Part shown: positions 11,486 through 22,680 of the stretch, one piece after another
How positions within the stretch are numbered: the stretch's first letter is position 1
How the letters are laid out: every line of letters starts with the position of its first letter
Assembly: GCF_900005765.1 (NCBI RefSeq)
Contig: NC_041692.1
Coordinates: 1,674,001 to 1,738,000, forward strand
Length of the DNA stretch: 64,000 nucleotides
Direction of reading: 5' to 3'
Origin: Plasmodium relictum
Lineage: Eukaryota; Apicomplexa; Aconoidasida; Haemosporida; Plasmodiidae
The notes under the pieces: generated by a model
Seen by the model: the letters and a program-made list of their open reading frames with translations, nothing else
Databases searched by the model: none
What the model was told of the DNA's origin: nothing
Made by a program: the position numbers and the translations under genes

Positions 11486-12226
11486 TGTTTTCTTATTTGT
11501 TAATATGCTACTTTTTCACTTTATTTTTTTTTATACTTTTGGTTTATAATACAAAGATATATATGTATAATACAATATCATGTGAAATATAAATAAATTT
11601 TTTAAAAAAAATTGACAAGTTCCAAAATATATCTATTTAAATATATATTGATAAGTTCAAATTTTATCTTATACTACAAAAACATAAAAGATTTCATAAT
11701 CAAAAAGTAGTCACATATATGTTTATAAATAAAATAATATGTTTTCTTCTACTATTTTATATCCTGATTTTAAGGCTGGTTTATGAGTAATAATTAAAAC
11801 TCCACCTGATAAAGTAATAATGCATCAGTTTTACCAATATTAATGCTTTTGATATACAATAATATTGTATATTTAAGATATCGTATTCAATTATTTTATA
11901 TTCATTATACAAGATAATAATTTCTAATAAACAGTTATTTTTTTCTTCAATTTAACTTATGAATCTACATTTATATTTCAAAAAACACTTAATAGATAAT
12001 ACGATATAATAATTAATATAACTTAAGTAAAAATAAAAAAAAATATGAAAGAATAAAAAACTCTTATAAAATACTATTTGAGTTCTATTAATTTTCAGAT
12101 AGTTAAAAAAAAATATATATATATATATTTATATAAATAAGATGAAATAAATAGCGTATGTGGTAGATTTTCACTATTAAGCATCAACTATTGAATAATA
12201 ATTAGGCATTTTTCTAATAATTCTCC
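11486..12226. other. Upstream region of the STP1-like gene
   Basis: About 740 bp of A+T-rich sequence between the start codon and the next LTR. It presumably holds the promoter, but I see no motif I can name. Confidence 0.4.
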
Positions 12227-12775
12227 TAGTTAATAAGAGTTATTATTAACCTTTTTATATATTACATGCAGATGCACTTATATTAGGTTACTAGTTAATG
12301 GTATACTGAGTGCTGTATAGAAGCATAAAAAAGAGTTATACCTCTACATAGCTCATGTTAAAGATAATTTTTTTTTTTTTTTGACTAGAAATATAAAAAA
12401 AAAAATTTTAAGATATTTTTTTTTAATAGATTCTAAAATAATTATATATTCAATATGTAATAAAAGTGCTTAGTGACATTTTTATTAATCTAAAAAGTAA
12501 CTGATGTAGGGGTACTGAATTATTTCTTTCACACGATAGATTACATGAGACTACAATGAAATATAAGAGAGAAAAGATATTTAAGAGAATAATATTTTTT
12601 ATTAATGTAAAAGATTATTTTAGTTCCATGTTTTTTATTATGTATGAATTAACTTTTATTTAATTAAATTCTAATTAAATATTAAAGTTTTCACTTAAGT
12701 ATTTAAAAATTGATAAAACTCAATGAGAGTTTAAGTATTTATATTTACTATTTACTAATTTGTTTATTCAATACT
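12227..12775 (+). mobile_element. LTR (type F), plus orientation, 3' end cut off
   Basis: The 5' dyad and following body (TTTTTATATATTACATG) match the LTR at 9112-9599. The hairpin module begins near 12752 but is interrupted at 12776 by a minus-oriented LTR fragment. Confidence 0.65.
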
Positions 12776-12911
12776 TGATTTATTAATTGCTTGCTCAATG
12801 ACTTTGTTAGAGTATTAAACAAACAAATTAATAAAGAGCATGTATAACTAAATATAATGATTTTTAGTGTATATACTTATTTTTATTTATATATAGAAAT
12901 ATTTACCATAT
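12776..12911 (-). mobile_element. LTR fragment (type A), minus orientation
   Basis: It starts TGATTTATTAATTGCTTGCT, the reverse complement of the LTR 3' hairpin, and continues with about 70 bp nearly matching the reverse complement of 13440-13500. It is cut by the 5' LTR of the long element at 12912. The remainder of this minus copy is not found beyond 18614. Confidence 0.7.
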
Positions 12912-13561
12912 TGGTTAATAAAAGATGTTATTAACCTTTTATAATATATAAAGTTAGCTTACTAATTGGGAAAGTAAAATTAGCCATATAATGACTCTAG
13001 TTAAAAAAAATATATGTATATAGCCATATTTTTTTTCGCTTATTTTATTATTTGTATATCTTTGTAATTATTAAAAAATAAAAAAAAAGATTTAATAATT
13101 TTTTTTTTTGGGGGTTTCTTTTGAATAGAAGAGAATTAATTTTTAATTGAAATTTAAATATTAATGTATGAAAAGTAACTATATGATAACTTTTTATTTC
13201 TTTTAATAAATAAAAAGTATAATATTGGTGTTATATTCAAAATTGTATATTTTGAAATAACAGTGAATACCTTAAAATTTAATTTTTGTTATTTGTTATA
13301 ACTTAATTATTTATATTTTTGTTTTTAATTAAAAGAATATACTTATTTTTTGTAAATAAGAATACATTTATAAAAGTAAATATATGTATGTTAACACAAA
13401 ATTGCTTAATTCAAATTAAATGTTATATATTATAAATATTACTATATATAATAAAAATAAGTATATACACTAAAAATCAGTGTATTTAGTTACACATGCT
13501 CTTTATTAATTGCTTTTTTTAATACTCTAGCAAAGTCATTAAACATATAATTAATAAATCA
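12912..13561 (+). repeat. 5' LTR of the Ty3/Gypsy element (type A)
   Basis: 650 bp, from TGGTTAATAAAAGATGTTAT to AATTAATAAATCA. It carries the 5' dyad and the 3' hairpin module (about 13502-13561). Confidence 0.92.
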
Positions 13562-16500
13562 ATTGATGACAACGACATGAAATTCGAAATCGGTGCAAAT
13601 AGAACCCTATTGGATTAAAAAAGCCCAAGATGGAAGAAGATATCAAGATGCTTTGGTTAGAAGCATTTGCAGAAATAGTAAATATCAGTGAGGCTTATGT
13701 ATTTAAAGGAAACTGAGGAATTTGCCAAAATAAAGATTCCAGACGGGTTAAAATAATTTGAGGAGGAAGAAATAAAAGATTATTTCTTATGGTTCGAAGC
13801 ATTCGAAAATAAGGTAAAGATGCAATTATTAACTAAGATTCAGACCTGTTTGATATTGGGATTGCTGTTATCGAGATTTCATACAAGAAAAATATCTAGG
13901 TTATGTGAGTACGAGGAAATAAAGAATATGTTACAGTTGAAAACTAAGCTAGCTAGACAATCTTTATGTACAATAATGAGCGAATAGGATGTATAATAAA
14001 ATCCAGAAATGCTAAGAAAAAATCAAGTTTAAAAGAATCTACAAATTCATTTATCAAGGATTGATTGATGTATTCCAATAATTGTTTATGCTTCAATGAG
14101 TACAATGGTATTACTACAAATGACTTATGGAAATATTTTAGAAGACATATCCCAAAAGAAAGTCTATTGCAGATATATGTTGATAATCCAATAGGAGATA
14201 CATTCATGGGGGTCTTATCATTTGCATCAAAAAAAGATAAAAAGAACCTCTAAGAAAAAGGTAAGATGTGATGCTAAAGTATGTTCTGTAAATAAAGATT
14301 ATGAGGATACGGCAAAATATAAAGATAAATTTCTCATCAAATGTCATTGTTGTGATAATAGAGGCCATTTAAAAAAAAATTGTGAATATAGGAAAAATAG
14401 ATATGAAAAATGCAACATTATAGGACACTTAGCAAAAGTATGCGAAAATAAAGTATTAAGAGATAAAGAAGATGAAATTAAAGAATTAATAACTAATAAA
14501 AGATATTATATGCATGTTAAAATGTTCAAAAATGAAACTAATCCACATAGAATTAGTCAAACGCAAAAAAAATCTTAATAAATAAATGGAATATATTACA
14601 AAACAAAAGGGAAAAGTTAAAAAAAGGTATAAATAAAAACAAGTGATGGAGACTTTACTAGAAAAAGAAATAGAGTTCATAGGATAAGTAAACGAGATGA
14701 ATCATAAGAAAAGTCTAAAAACAGTGATTGTTCAGAAAAATCAGAAGCAGATATATCTACTGTTAATAGAATTGAATTTCGTGAAGGTAATCAAGCTTGT
14801 GAAAAGTATAGAAGACGATTAGCGGAAGTTAATGGAAAAGAAGTAGATATTTTACTAGATACAAGAACTGATGAAAATACAATATCAACATACAACGAAA
14901 AAGAATAAAATATAGATCCTGATTTAACAATTCTACCATTTGCAATTAGAAGATTGTTTGTTCGTAATGATATGAGAAAGTCTGAAGATGTCGTGGTAAA
15001 AATACTATCTAATAGAAGAAAAATCAGAATAAGTTTTGTAATAATTGAGAAAAATAAACCACTTATTTTACTTAATGTTACGATAATGAAATGATTAGGG
15101 CATTCTATTCATGAAAATAAGAAGAATGCATATGTCATGAAAGTTAAAGCCAAAAATGCAAAAGAACAAGTGAAAAAGTCAAATCAAGAAATCATACAAA
15201 ATTTTATTGACAAATTTGGTTTAAATGATTAGAAGGATAAGGATAAAATAAAAACTTTGTTAAAAAATATTATTAAACTTTTGGAGAATAAGAATATGAA
15301 ACCCAACGATAAATATAAAGTTTCTATTAAGGTACAAGGAAAATCTCGCCGCTTTAATCCTAGACCATTAAGTGGATAAATGTTGGTAATACTACATCAT
15401 AAAGTGGATGAAATGTTATAACTAAATGCCACAAATTGTTAATGTAAAAACGGAATTTACCTATTGTAACGACATGAAAAAAAGATGGGCAATGGAGATC
15501 CGCTAAATATTATTGTTATCTAAATAAATTTATATTAGATTATATATATGTTATTCCTCATATGAAACACATATTTCAAAAATTCGATGGTATTAAACGG
15601 TTTTTGAAAATATAACTCAAAAATTTCTTTTGGAATATTGTATTGGAATAGAACAGTAAGCAATATACAAGTCTTATAGTGCCCAAACATGGTACATTTG
15701 TGTTTAATGTGTTACTATTTGGATTGAAAACAAGTCCTACCCAATTTCAAAGAATTATGGAAAACATTTTTATGGAATTAATTCAAGAGAGTTGCGTAGT
15801 TGTGTATATTGATGACATCATCACTTTAACAAAAACGATAAATGAACATCATAATGTTTTAAAAAGAGTTTATAAATTGTTGATGGACAACAATCTTGGA
15901 ATAAATATTGAAAAATGAGAATTATATAAAACCTCTATTACCTATTTAAGACAAATAATATATAGAGAAGGAATAAGACCTTCATTAGATAAAATAGAAA
16001 CAATTATTAAATCAGAAGGACCTAAATCAAAGAAACAATTAAGATCGTTTCTAGGAGCTGCTAATTATTATAGGAATTATATAGGAAGCTTTTCAAATTG
16101 GACTTCTAAATTAGTTTCTTTGTTGACTAAAAAGAAAAATTTTGAATGAAATGAAGAACATCCACAAGTATTTGAGCAAATTAATAACAAAATGGCTAAA
16201 ATAACTTATCTGCCATTTCTCGAGTTAGGAAAATAGTATGCTATTTATGCCGATGTTTCAGATTATGTTATAGGAACCATATTGACTTAGATAAATAAAG
16301 ATACCAGTGAAACTAAGTTTATCCATTATACATCTAGGAAATTATATGATGTTTAACGAAAATGGAATATGGTTGAAAAATAATTATTTGCTATAATGTA
16401 GTTTGTGAAACGTTCGATTACTAAAGACTCTAAGGCATTAGTCAAAACTTATTGTAAAAGTTTTATTGGAATGGATTCAATCAGTACGGAAAAATTGTAT

Positions 16501-18075
16501 CTACGTAAATTAAGATCGTCTGAATTTAGTTTATAATTTTAACTTATAAAAGGAATACAAAATAACCTAGCTTATTGGATTACTAGATCAATAAAATATA
16601 ATACCGATCTTCCAAATTATATGGTATTGTGTTGTAATAAACCTCCAGAAGAATATGAAGATATATATGATATCCCGTCTTGTCAAAAAATTGCTAAGAA
16701 AGTACATGAAAACAAGAATAACATACCAAGAGATATATTATGGAAGAATGAATTCCCAGTTCACTATATATTAGGACCATGATATATATCAGAAAAATAT
16801 GGAAATTATTTAATGTATTGATTTCATAGCAGTAAGTTTGCAGGGCACCGTGGAGTAAATAAAGCATTAAAGAAAATTCGGAAATACTTTTGGTGGCTGA
16901 ATATTAGCAAAGAAATTGAAGATTATGTTTCAAATTGTTTAATATGTCGGATACTGCATAATAAAAAATTTAAACCAGATGTAAATTAGGCATTATCAAA
17001 TCCTAATATATTTGAAATAGTATCTTTAGATATTATAGGTCCTAGAACTTGAAGAGGTAAAGAACACTACATACAAGTAGGAATTAGTCATTACTTATGT
17101 TTTATGTTAAAAAATGTGAATAATGAAACTTCTACTTCTAAAGATGCAATAAATATTATAAAAAATACGTGGGTTCTCATAATTAGATGTCCAAAAAGTA
17201 TTTTAACAAATAGAGTTTCACTTTATATGAGTAGAGAATTTAGAGATTATACTATTAATGAATTACATATAAAACCATATCATATCAGTAGATATTGTAC
17301 AAAATGGAATGGTATAAATTAAAGTTCTCATAAAAGTCTTGATTATATGTTTAAGACATTATATGAAAAAGAACATTTATCTTTCGAAGAAATAGTTAGA
17401 AATGCAGATCTAATATATAATAATACCCCACATGGTGCTATAGGAGAAACACCTTGCTTTTTAATGCACGGGATATATTGTATATGTTCAGGTTTTTCAA
17501 AAATAACACCATAAATAACTACATAAATGAGAATCATTTATATAAGTGATCGGTAGAAAAATGCGAATGAAAATTCAAGAAAAACTTTTAAAAATAAAGA
17601 TATCAATAATGGAGATATTATATCTTATGAATTACATGAATACCAAAGGAATCAAATAAAACATTATTGTGGAAATGTACAATACAAACCATATTTGGCA
17701 TTCCCTCATAGAGTAACTGAAATAAAAAATGGGAATTTAAAAGCCACACTCATTTGTTATAGAGGCAAATAAATACATATTCCTTTATCAAAGATTAAAC
17801 TGCTATATAATAAAACAAATGAAATATATGAAAGACAAGTGAGAAACTTAATACAAGTGACTTATGATCTCAAAAGGAAATTAGATACCACAAAAGTATT
17901 AAAGCCTAAAGATTATTTAGATATTTGTGATCGAAATAACCTTTCATAATCTGAAGATTCGAGTAACAAAGATAGAAAAATTAATAAGGAAATACAACAG
18001 GGGTCGGGAGTTATAAAACAAACCAAAGAAAGCAAACTATAAGTAATATCATTACTTCCCCCAAGTGGTGGAATA

Positions 18076-18614
18076 TGGTTAATAAAAGATGTTATTAACC
18101 TATTATAATATATAAAGTTAGCTTACTAGTTAGAAAAGTATAAGTCAACCATGCAATGATGCTACTTGAAGAAAAAATGTATATATATATATAGCTATAT
18201 TTTTTTTTATTTTATTCTTCATATATCCTTATAATTATTAAAAAAAAAAATTTGGTAGTTTTTTTATGGACTGCTTTTTAATTTAAGAGAGAAACATTTA
18301 ACTGAAATGTAAAAATTAAGGTAAGAAAAGTAACTATAGAACAACTTTTTATTTCTTTTAATAAATAAAAAGTATAATATTGGTGTTACATTCAAAATTT
18401 TATATTTTGAAATAACAGTAAATACCTTAGAATTTAATCTTGTTATAAATTAACTATTTTTGTGCGTTTCTAAATTAAAAGAATATACATGATAAATATT
18501 TCTATATATATGAATAAGCATATGCTCTAACAATTAGTATGCTTATACGTGTTCTTTATTAATTTGTTTGCTTAATACTCTAGCAAAGTCATTAAACAGG
18601 TAATTAATAAATCA
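18076..18614 (+). repeat. 3' LTR of the Ty3/Gypsy element (type A)
   Basis: 539 bp with the same termini as the 5' LTR. The flank after it starts CCAT, and CCAT also occurs just before the 5' LTR (12906-12909), so a target duplication is possible but not clean. Confidence 0.92.
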
Positions 18615-18662
18615 CCATCATGATATATATCGATAAAGATTATCTGCACTTTTCAGTAGAGG

Positions 18663-19281
18663 TGGTTAATAAAATTTGTTATTAACCTTTTGTAGTACAC
18701 TAAGCTAGTTTACTAGTGTACGTAAAGGTTAGCCATGCACTGACGCTAGATAAAAAAATAAAAAAATAAAATAAAGTTATTTTTTTTTTGTTTATTTATA
18801 AAATATACATCTTTATAATTAAAAAAAAAAAAATAATTAATAAATATTTTTTTTTTGGGCTAATTAATTTTTTGTTGTTATGCTTTTGTGTTTTAAAAAT
18901 TAAATGAGAATTAATATTTACTCATTAAAACTTAAAAGACAAAAGAATTATGTTTATGTATTATTCAATATATATTTTGAAATAACATTGAATAAAGTTT
19001 TGACTTTATTAATTGTTATAGTTTATATGTTTTTAATTAAAAGAATAAGTAATTCTTTGTAAATAAAAACTCATTTATAACAATTAGTAAGTCTATTAAA
19101 AGAGGCAGTAAAATTTATCTCAGATTAAATAGTATGCATCATAAGGAAACTATATATATATATAATAAAAACGAATATATATATATATATATATAAAACG
19201 TATACTTAGTTATACATGCTCTTTATTAATTTGTTTGTTTAATACTCGAGTAAAGTCATTAAACGGGCAATTAATAAATCA
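18663..19281 (+). mobile_element. Solo LTR (type C) with 5-bp target duplication
   Basis: 619 bp from TGGTTAATAAAATTTG to CAATTAATAAATCA, flanked by an exact AGAGG repeat (18658-18662 and 19282-19286). A complete solo LTR formed after integration and LTR-LTR recombination. Confidence 0.9.
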
Positions 19282-19357
19282 AGAGGAAAAGTACTCCTTA
19301 TTGTATATATAAATAAATATATATATACAAAGGTATACTTTTAATAACTTGTATATA

Positions 19358-19994
19358 TAATTAATAAAATATATTAACCTTTTATATAATAATAGTTTAT
19401 TCCTCATACTGAAAGCATAAATTTAGCCATGCGTTGCCATTTTAAAAAAAAAAAAAAATAATAAATTATGATATTTTTTTTTTCTTTTTTTTTGCATATG
19501 TTGTTTTTGTTAGTTTTATTCTTCTTTATTTAAAAAAAAATATATCTTTTTTTCCTCAAACATAATAAAAGAAAAATTTCAACCGAAATTTTTTTTTATA
19601 AAATTTTTGTTGTCAAAATCTAATTAATTTTTAAGCAATAAAAAAAATTAAGTTTGGAATTTAAAGAAAAAAAAAGTTTTTTTTATTAATATTTAATTTT
19701 TACGTGTTTTTGAAATACTACTAATAAGTATAATTTAACTTTGTTTTGTCTTAATTTTTACAAAATAATTTTAATGAAGATTTAAATTTTTAATAAAAAA
19801 ATAATAATATATCTTTTTTTTATTAAAGTAAACGCTCCTGAAGCAATAATTGCTCAATTATGTAAATTATATGTATAAAATATACGTATTAGTAGCATGA
19901 ATATATTTTTACAATAAATAAAATTAGTAGAGGAATTTCCTTATGCTCTTTATTAATTTGTTTGTTCAATACTCTAGCAAAATTATTGAACGGG
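19358..19994 (+). mobile_element. Solo LTR (type B) bordering the 18S relic
   Basis: The 5' dyad (TTAATAAAATATATTAACC), a type-B body (shared CAATAATTGCTCAATTATGT region) and the hairpin module at about 19945-19994 are present. The 18S rRNA relic begins about 20 bp beyond its 3' edge. Confidence 0.8.
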
Positions 19995-20012
19995 AAATAA
20001 GCCAATATATAT

Positions 20013-21297
20013 TTGTAGTATGCGTGCAGACTAGTTCATCTAAGGGAATCACATACCCGCTGTTGCCTTAAACTTCCCTGTATTAAACACATAACGTACC
20101 TTTAAGAAGCTTTACAATAAAGTAGATATATTTTTATACAAAAAGAGAAAAATAAAAAAAACGAAATAAGTTGAAAAAGGAAAAGGATATTATATATAAT
20201 AACATCCTAATATTTTCTCTTATTTGTTATTTTTATCTATATTCTTATTTACTTAAGAATATGTTGTATTTACCGCTAATTAGCAGGTTAAGATCTCGTT
20301 CGTTATCGGAATTAACCAGACAAATCATATTCACGAACTAAAAACGGCCATGCATCACCATCCAAGAAATCAAGAAAGAGCTATTAATCTGTCAATCCTA
20401 CTCTTGTCTTAAACTAGTGAGTTTTCCCGTGTTGAGTCAAATTAAGCCGCAAGCTCCACGCCTGGTGGTGCCCTTCCGTCAATTCTTTTAACTTTCTCGC
20501 TTGCGCGAATACTCGCCCCAGAACCCAAAGACTTTGATTTCTCATAAGGTACTGAAGGAAGTAAGCTAAAAGACAATCTAAATGTTACATTAGATCATCT
20601 TTTATTTTTTACACTTTCATCCAACACCTAGTTGGCATAGTTTATGGTTAAGATTACGACGGTATCTGATCGTCTTCACTCCCTTAACTTTCGTTCTTGA
20701 TTAATGGAAGTATTTTAGACAAATGCTTTCGCAGTTGTTCGTCTCCAGAAAATCTAAGAATTTCACCTCTGACATCTGAATACGAATGTCCCCAAACTAC
20801 TCCTATTAATCGTAACTAAGCCAAAATAAGAAAAAAGAACAAAAATTTTAGCTTGTTCAATTTTGTTATTCCATGCTGTAGTATTCAAACACAGTTTTAG
20901 CTGTTTTATAAACTGTTTGCTTTGAACACTCTAATTTACTCAAAGTAACAAAAATTTCCATCACATAAAACAACGAAGAATTTTTAAAAAGAATCTACTG
21001 TATTTTAAAGAACACATATTATCAGAAATGTGGAAAATATGCGCCGAAGCACTATTTAACACTTATCCGATAAAGCATTACCTTAAAAATTGATTCTTTG
21101 AAATTCAACTATGAGAGTTTTAACTGCAACAATTTTAATATACGCTATTGGAGCTGGAATTACAGAGGCTGCTGGCACTAGACTTGCCCTCCAACTGTTA
21201 CTTTAGGAAGTTTTTAAATTCCTGTCATTCCAATGACAAACCCAAAATTTGACCTTACCTTGTTATTTCTTGTCACTATCCCTCTTCTTTAGGGATA
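20013..21297 (-). pseudogene. Truncated 18S rRNA relic
   Basis: About 1.28 kb of small-subunit rRNA on the minus strand. It spans, in RNA order, the region just before the 530 loop, the ACTGCAACAATTTTAATATA stretch, the universal GAATTGACGGAAGGGCACCA region and the segment ending near GATGAACTAGTCTGCACGC. The 5' third and the last few hundred bases are missing, and no ITS, 5.8S or 28S sequence follows. The 530 loop carries two changes at otherwise invariant positions (21164 and 21166, giving ACAGAGG for ACCGCGG in plus-strand sense), and other conserved spots also differ. It cannot be a working rRNA gene. From memory, an rRNA unit adjoins MRP1 in P. falciparum and P. vivax, so this may be the remnant of that conserved unit. 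Confidence 0.93.
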
Positions 21298-21735
21298 TAT
21301 AGTATCTTATGAACTAATTTATTTCATATTTATAAAATTATTGAATAATTCATTAATGAAGAACAAAATAATTCAAATTATTTTAATTCACCTCTATTAA
21401 ATTAAAATTATGTGATATATTAATCATAATATTAACTAAAATGTAGCAAAATTCGGTTAGTACTTTAAATTCTTTCAGTTAAAAATTTAAACAAAAATTT
21501 TTTTTTATTTCAATGTAAATACTTTCAATATTTTGCATGTAGAAAGAGAGCATTTCATTAATTTTATATACAAAAAGGTAACTTTTAATGAATTGCTACC
21601 TCACAGAAAATGTATTACAAATTACTTCATATTTACAAAAAAAAAAAAATACGTCAATTATATTACATGCATAAAGAAAGAACATTGTATTAAATTTCAA
21701 AAATTAAATTAAGCATTTAAAAAAGAAAATCGCTT
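21298..21735. other. A+T-rich spacer between two relics
   Basis: No gene, repeat or rRNA similarity that I can recognise. Confidence 0.5.
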
Positions 21736-21739
21736 CATT

Positions 21740-22680
21740 GACTACCGTACACTCACCCTCAAAAAAAATTTTATTTATACCTCATGAATTTCCTTCTGCT
21801 TTTTCTCATGCTTTTCCTACTTTTGTTCATTCGTTTTTTTTTTCCGCTACTTTTGAAGCTCCTGCTAATGCATCTGATTTTAAGGCTTTTTTGAATCATT
21901 CTTTTTTCAATGCCTTTTTTGTTGATCCTACAGCTGCCACACCTCCTGCTATTAATACATTGTTCAATGTTTCTCCTTCTCCTAATTCTGATATAACTGA
22001 CTTCACTCCTGATTTTTCAATTGTCACTATTCCCTCCTAACCCTAATTTTCTTGAATAGCTGTTTTTATTCCTGATGCTACTCCCCCTACTAAAGCTAAT
22101 TTCCATCCTTTTTTTTTCTATCTTTCTCATTATCCTCTGAATATGATGATGAATCAGATGCTATTTTTAATAATAAATTAGATGATGCTTCTTTTATTTT
22201 TTCTGATACTTTTGGTGCTCCTGACTTTTGATAATTTTATTCCTGTTATAGATCCTTCCCCTAATCCAGTTTCTGTCGAAATTTTTGTTCTCACTGTAAA
22301 TCTTTCTCCCAATCCTATTCTTGTTGAATCTTTTGATCCTGTTATGAATCCCACTCTTGATTCGGTGTCTCTTGAAGCTTTTGTATCAACCGGAACTTTT
22401 ACAGTTGCTGTAGATTCTATTTTTGTCCTTCTCTATGTTATATGTCCTACTCCTAATCCGGTTCCTGTTGAATCTTTTACTTCCCTTGCATATCCTACTC
22501 TTGATTCTGTTTCATTTGGAACTTTTGTAATTGTTCTAGGTCGTATTATTGGCCTATTTTCTATTATGGATCCAACTTCCTAATCCTGTTTCTACTCTTC
22601 TCCCTTCTTCACAAGCTTTTTTTTCTTGTACCTGTTTTCCCACTAATATTATTTCTTCTTTTCCTCTATCTTCAGTATAA
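21740..22680 (-). pseudogene. Relic of a repeat-containing antigen-like gene
   Basis: This stretch is markedly richer in G+C (about 35-40%) than its surroundings. The minus strand is purine-rich and reads as broken protein: a 16-residue repeat region (about 22545-22200), then an acidic Ser-rich segment (SDSSSYSEDNEKDRKKK), then SVISELGEGETLNNVLIAGG, VAAVGSTKKALKKE and KSDALAGASKVAEKKNE (about 22000-21860). The frame changes at least once and has several in-frame stops, all TAG or TGA. The plus strand is also open over about 100 and 133 codons, but it is pyrimidine-rich and an unlikely sense strand for Plasmodium. I do not recognise the family. Confidence 0.5.
22200..22545 (-). repeat. 48-bp (16-residue) degenerate tandem repeat
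   Basis: Similar plus-strand motifs recur at about 22263, 22310, 22358, 22455 and 22502, that is, with a 48-bp period (one double step). Read on the minus strand the units include KDSTRIGLGERFTVRT, KISTETGLGEGSITGI, KASRDTESRVGFITGS and KDSTGTGLGVGHIT. The period is a multiple of three, as expected if it expanded while coding. Confidence 0.75.

Larger units (their letters stand above)
12912..18614 (+). mobile_element. Ty3/Gypsy-type LTR retrotransposon, old and broken
   Basis: The element has both LTRs (12912-13561 and 18076-18614) and an interior of about 4.5 kb. Parts seen in order are gag with CCHC zinc-knuckle motifs (about 14340-14450), a protease-like segment (about 14820-14900), reverse transcriptase with a YIDD active-site motif (near 15810), RNase H-like sequence (about 16150-16600) and integrase with a zinc-binding region and core remnants (about 16790-17560). 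RT before integrase is the Ty3/Gypsy order. A purine-rich stretch precedes the 3' LTR. A primer-binding site is not evident. The reading frame is broken by well over ten interruptions and the two LTRs have clearly diverged (roughly 15% by eye, and unequal length), so insertion is not recent. From memory, LTR elements of this class are described in avian Plasmodium. Confidence 0.92.

Noticed and set aside
21740-21900. TGA read as tryptophan (alternative code) in the minus-strand relic.
   Set aside because: The nuclear genes here (STP1, MRP1, RBP) use TGG for Trp and have normal stops; TAG stops also occur in the relic, and decay explains both.
22035-22050. CTAACCCTAA resembling a telomere repeat.
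   Set aside because: It is a single partial unit inside coding-like sequence, not an array.
21738-22583. Plus-strand open frames of 100 and 133 codons rich in Pro, Ser, Thr and Phe.
   Set aside because: The plus strand is strongly pyrimidine-rich, opposite to normal Plasmodium coding strands, and the minus strand gives more natural protein with regular 16-residue repeats. The plus frames look like antisense shadows.
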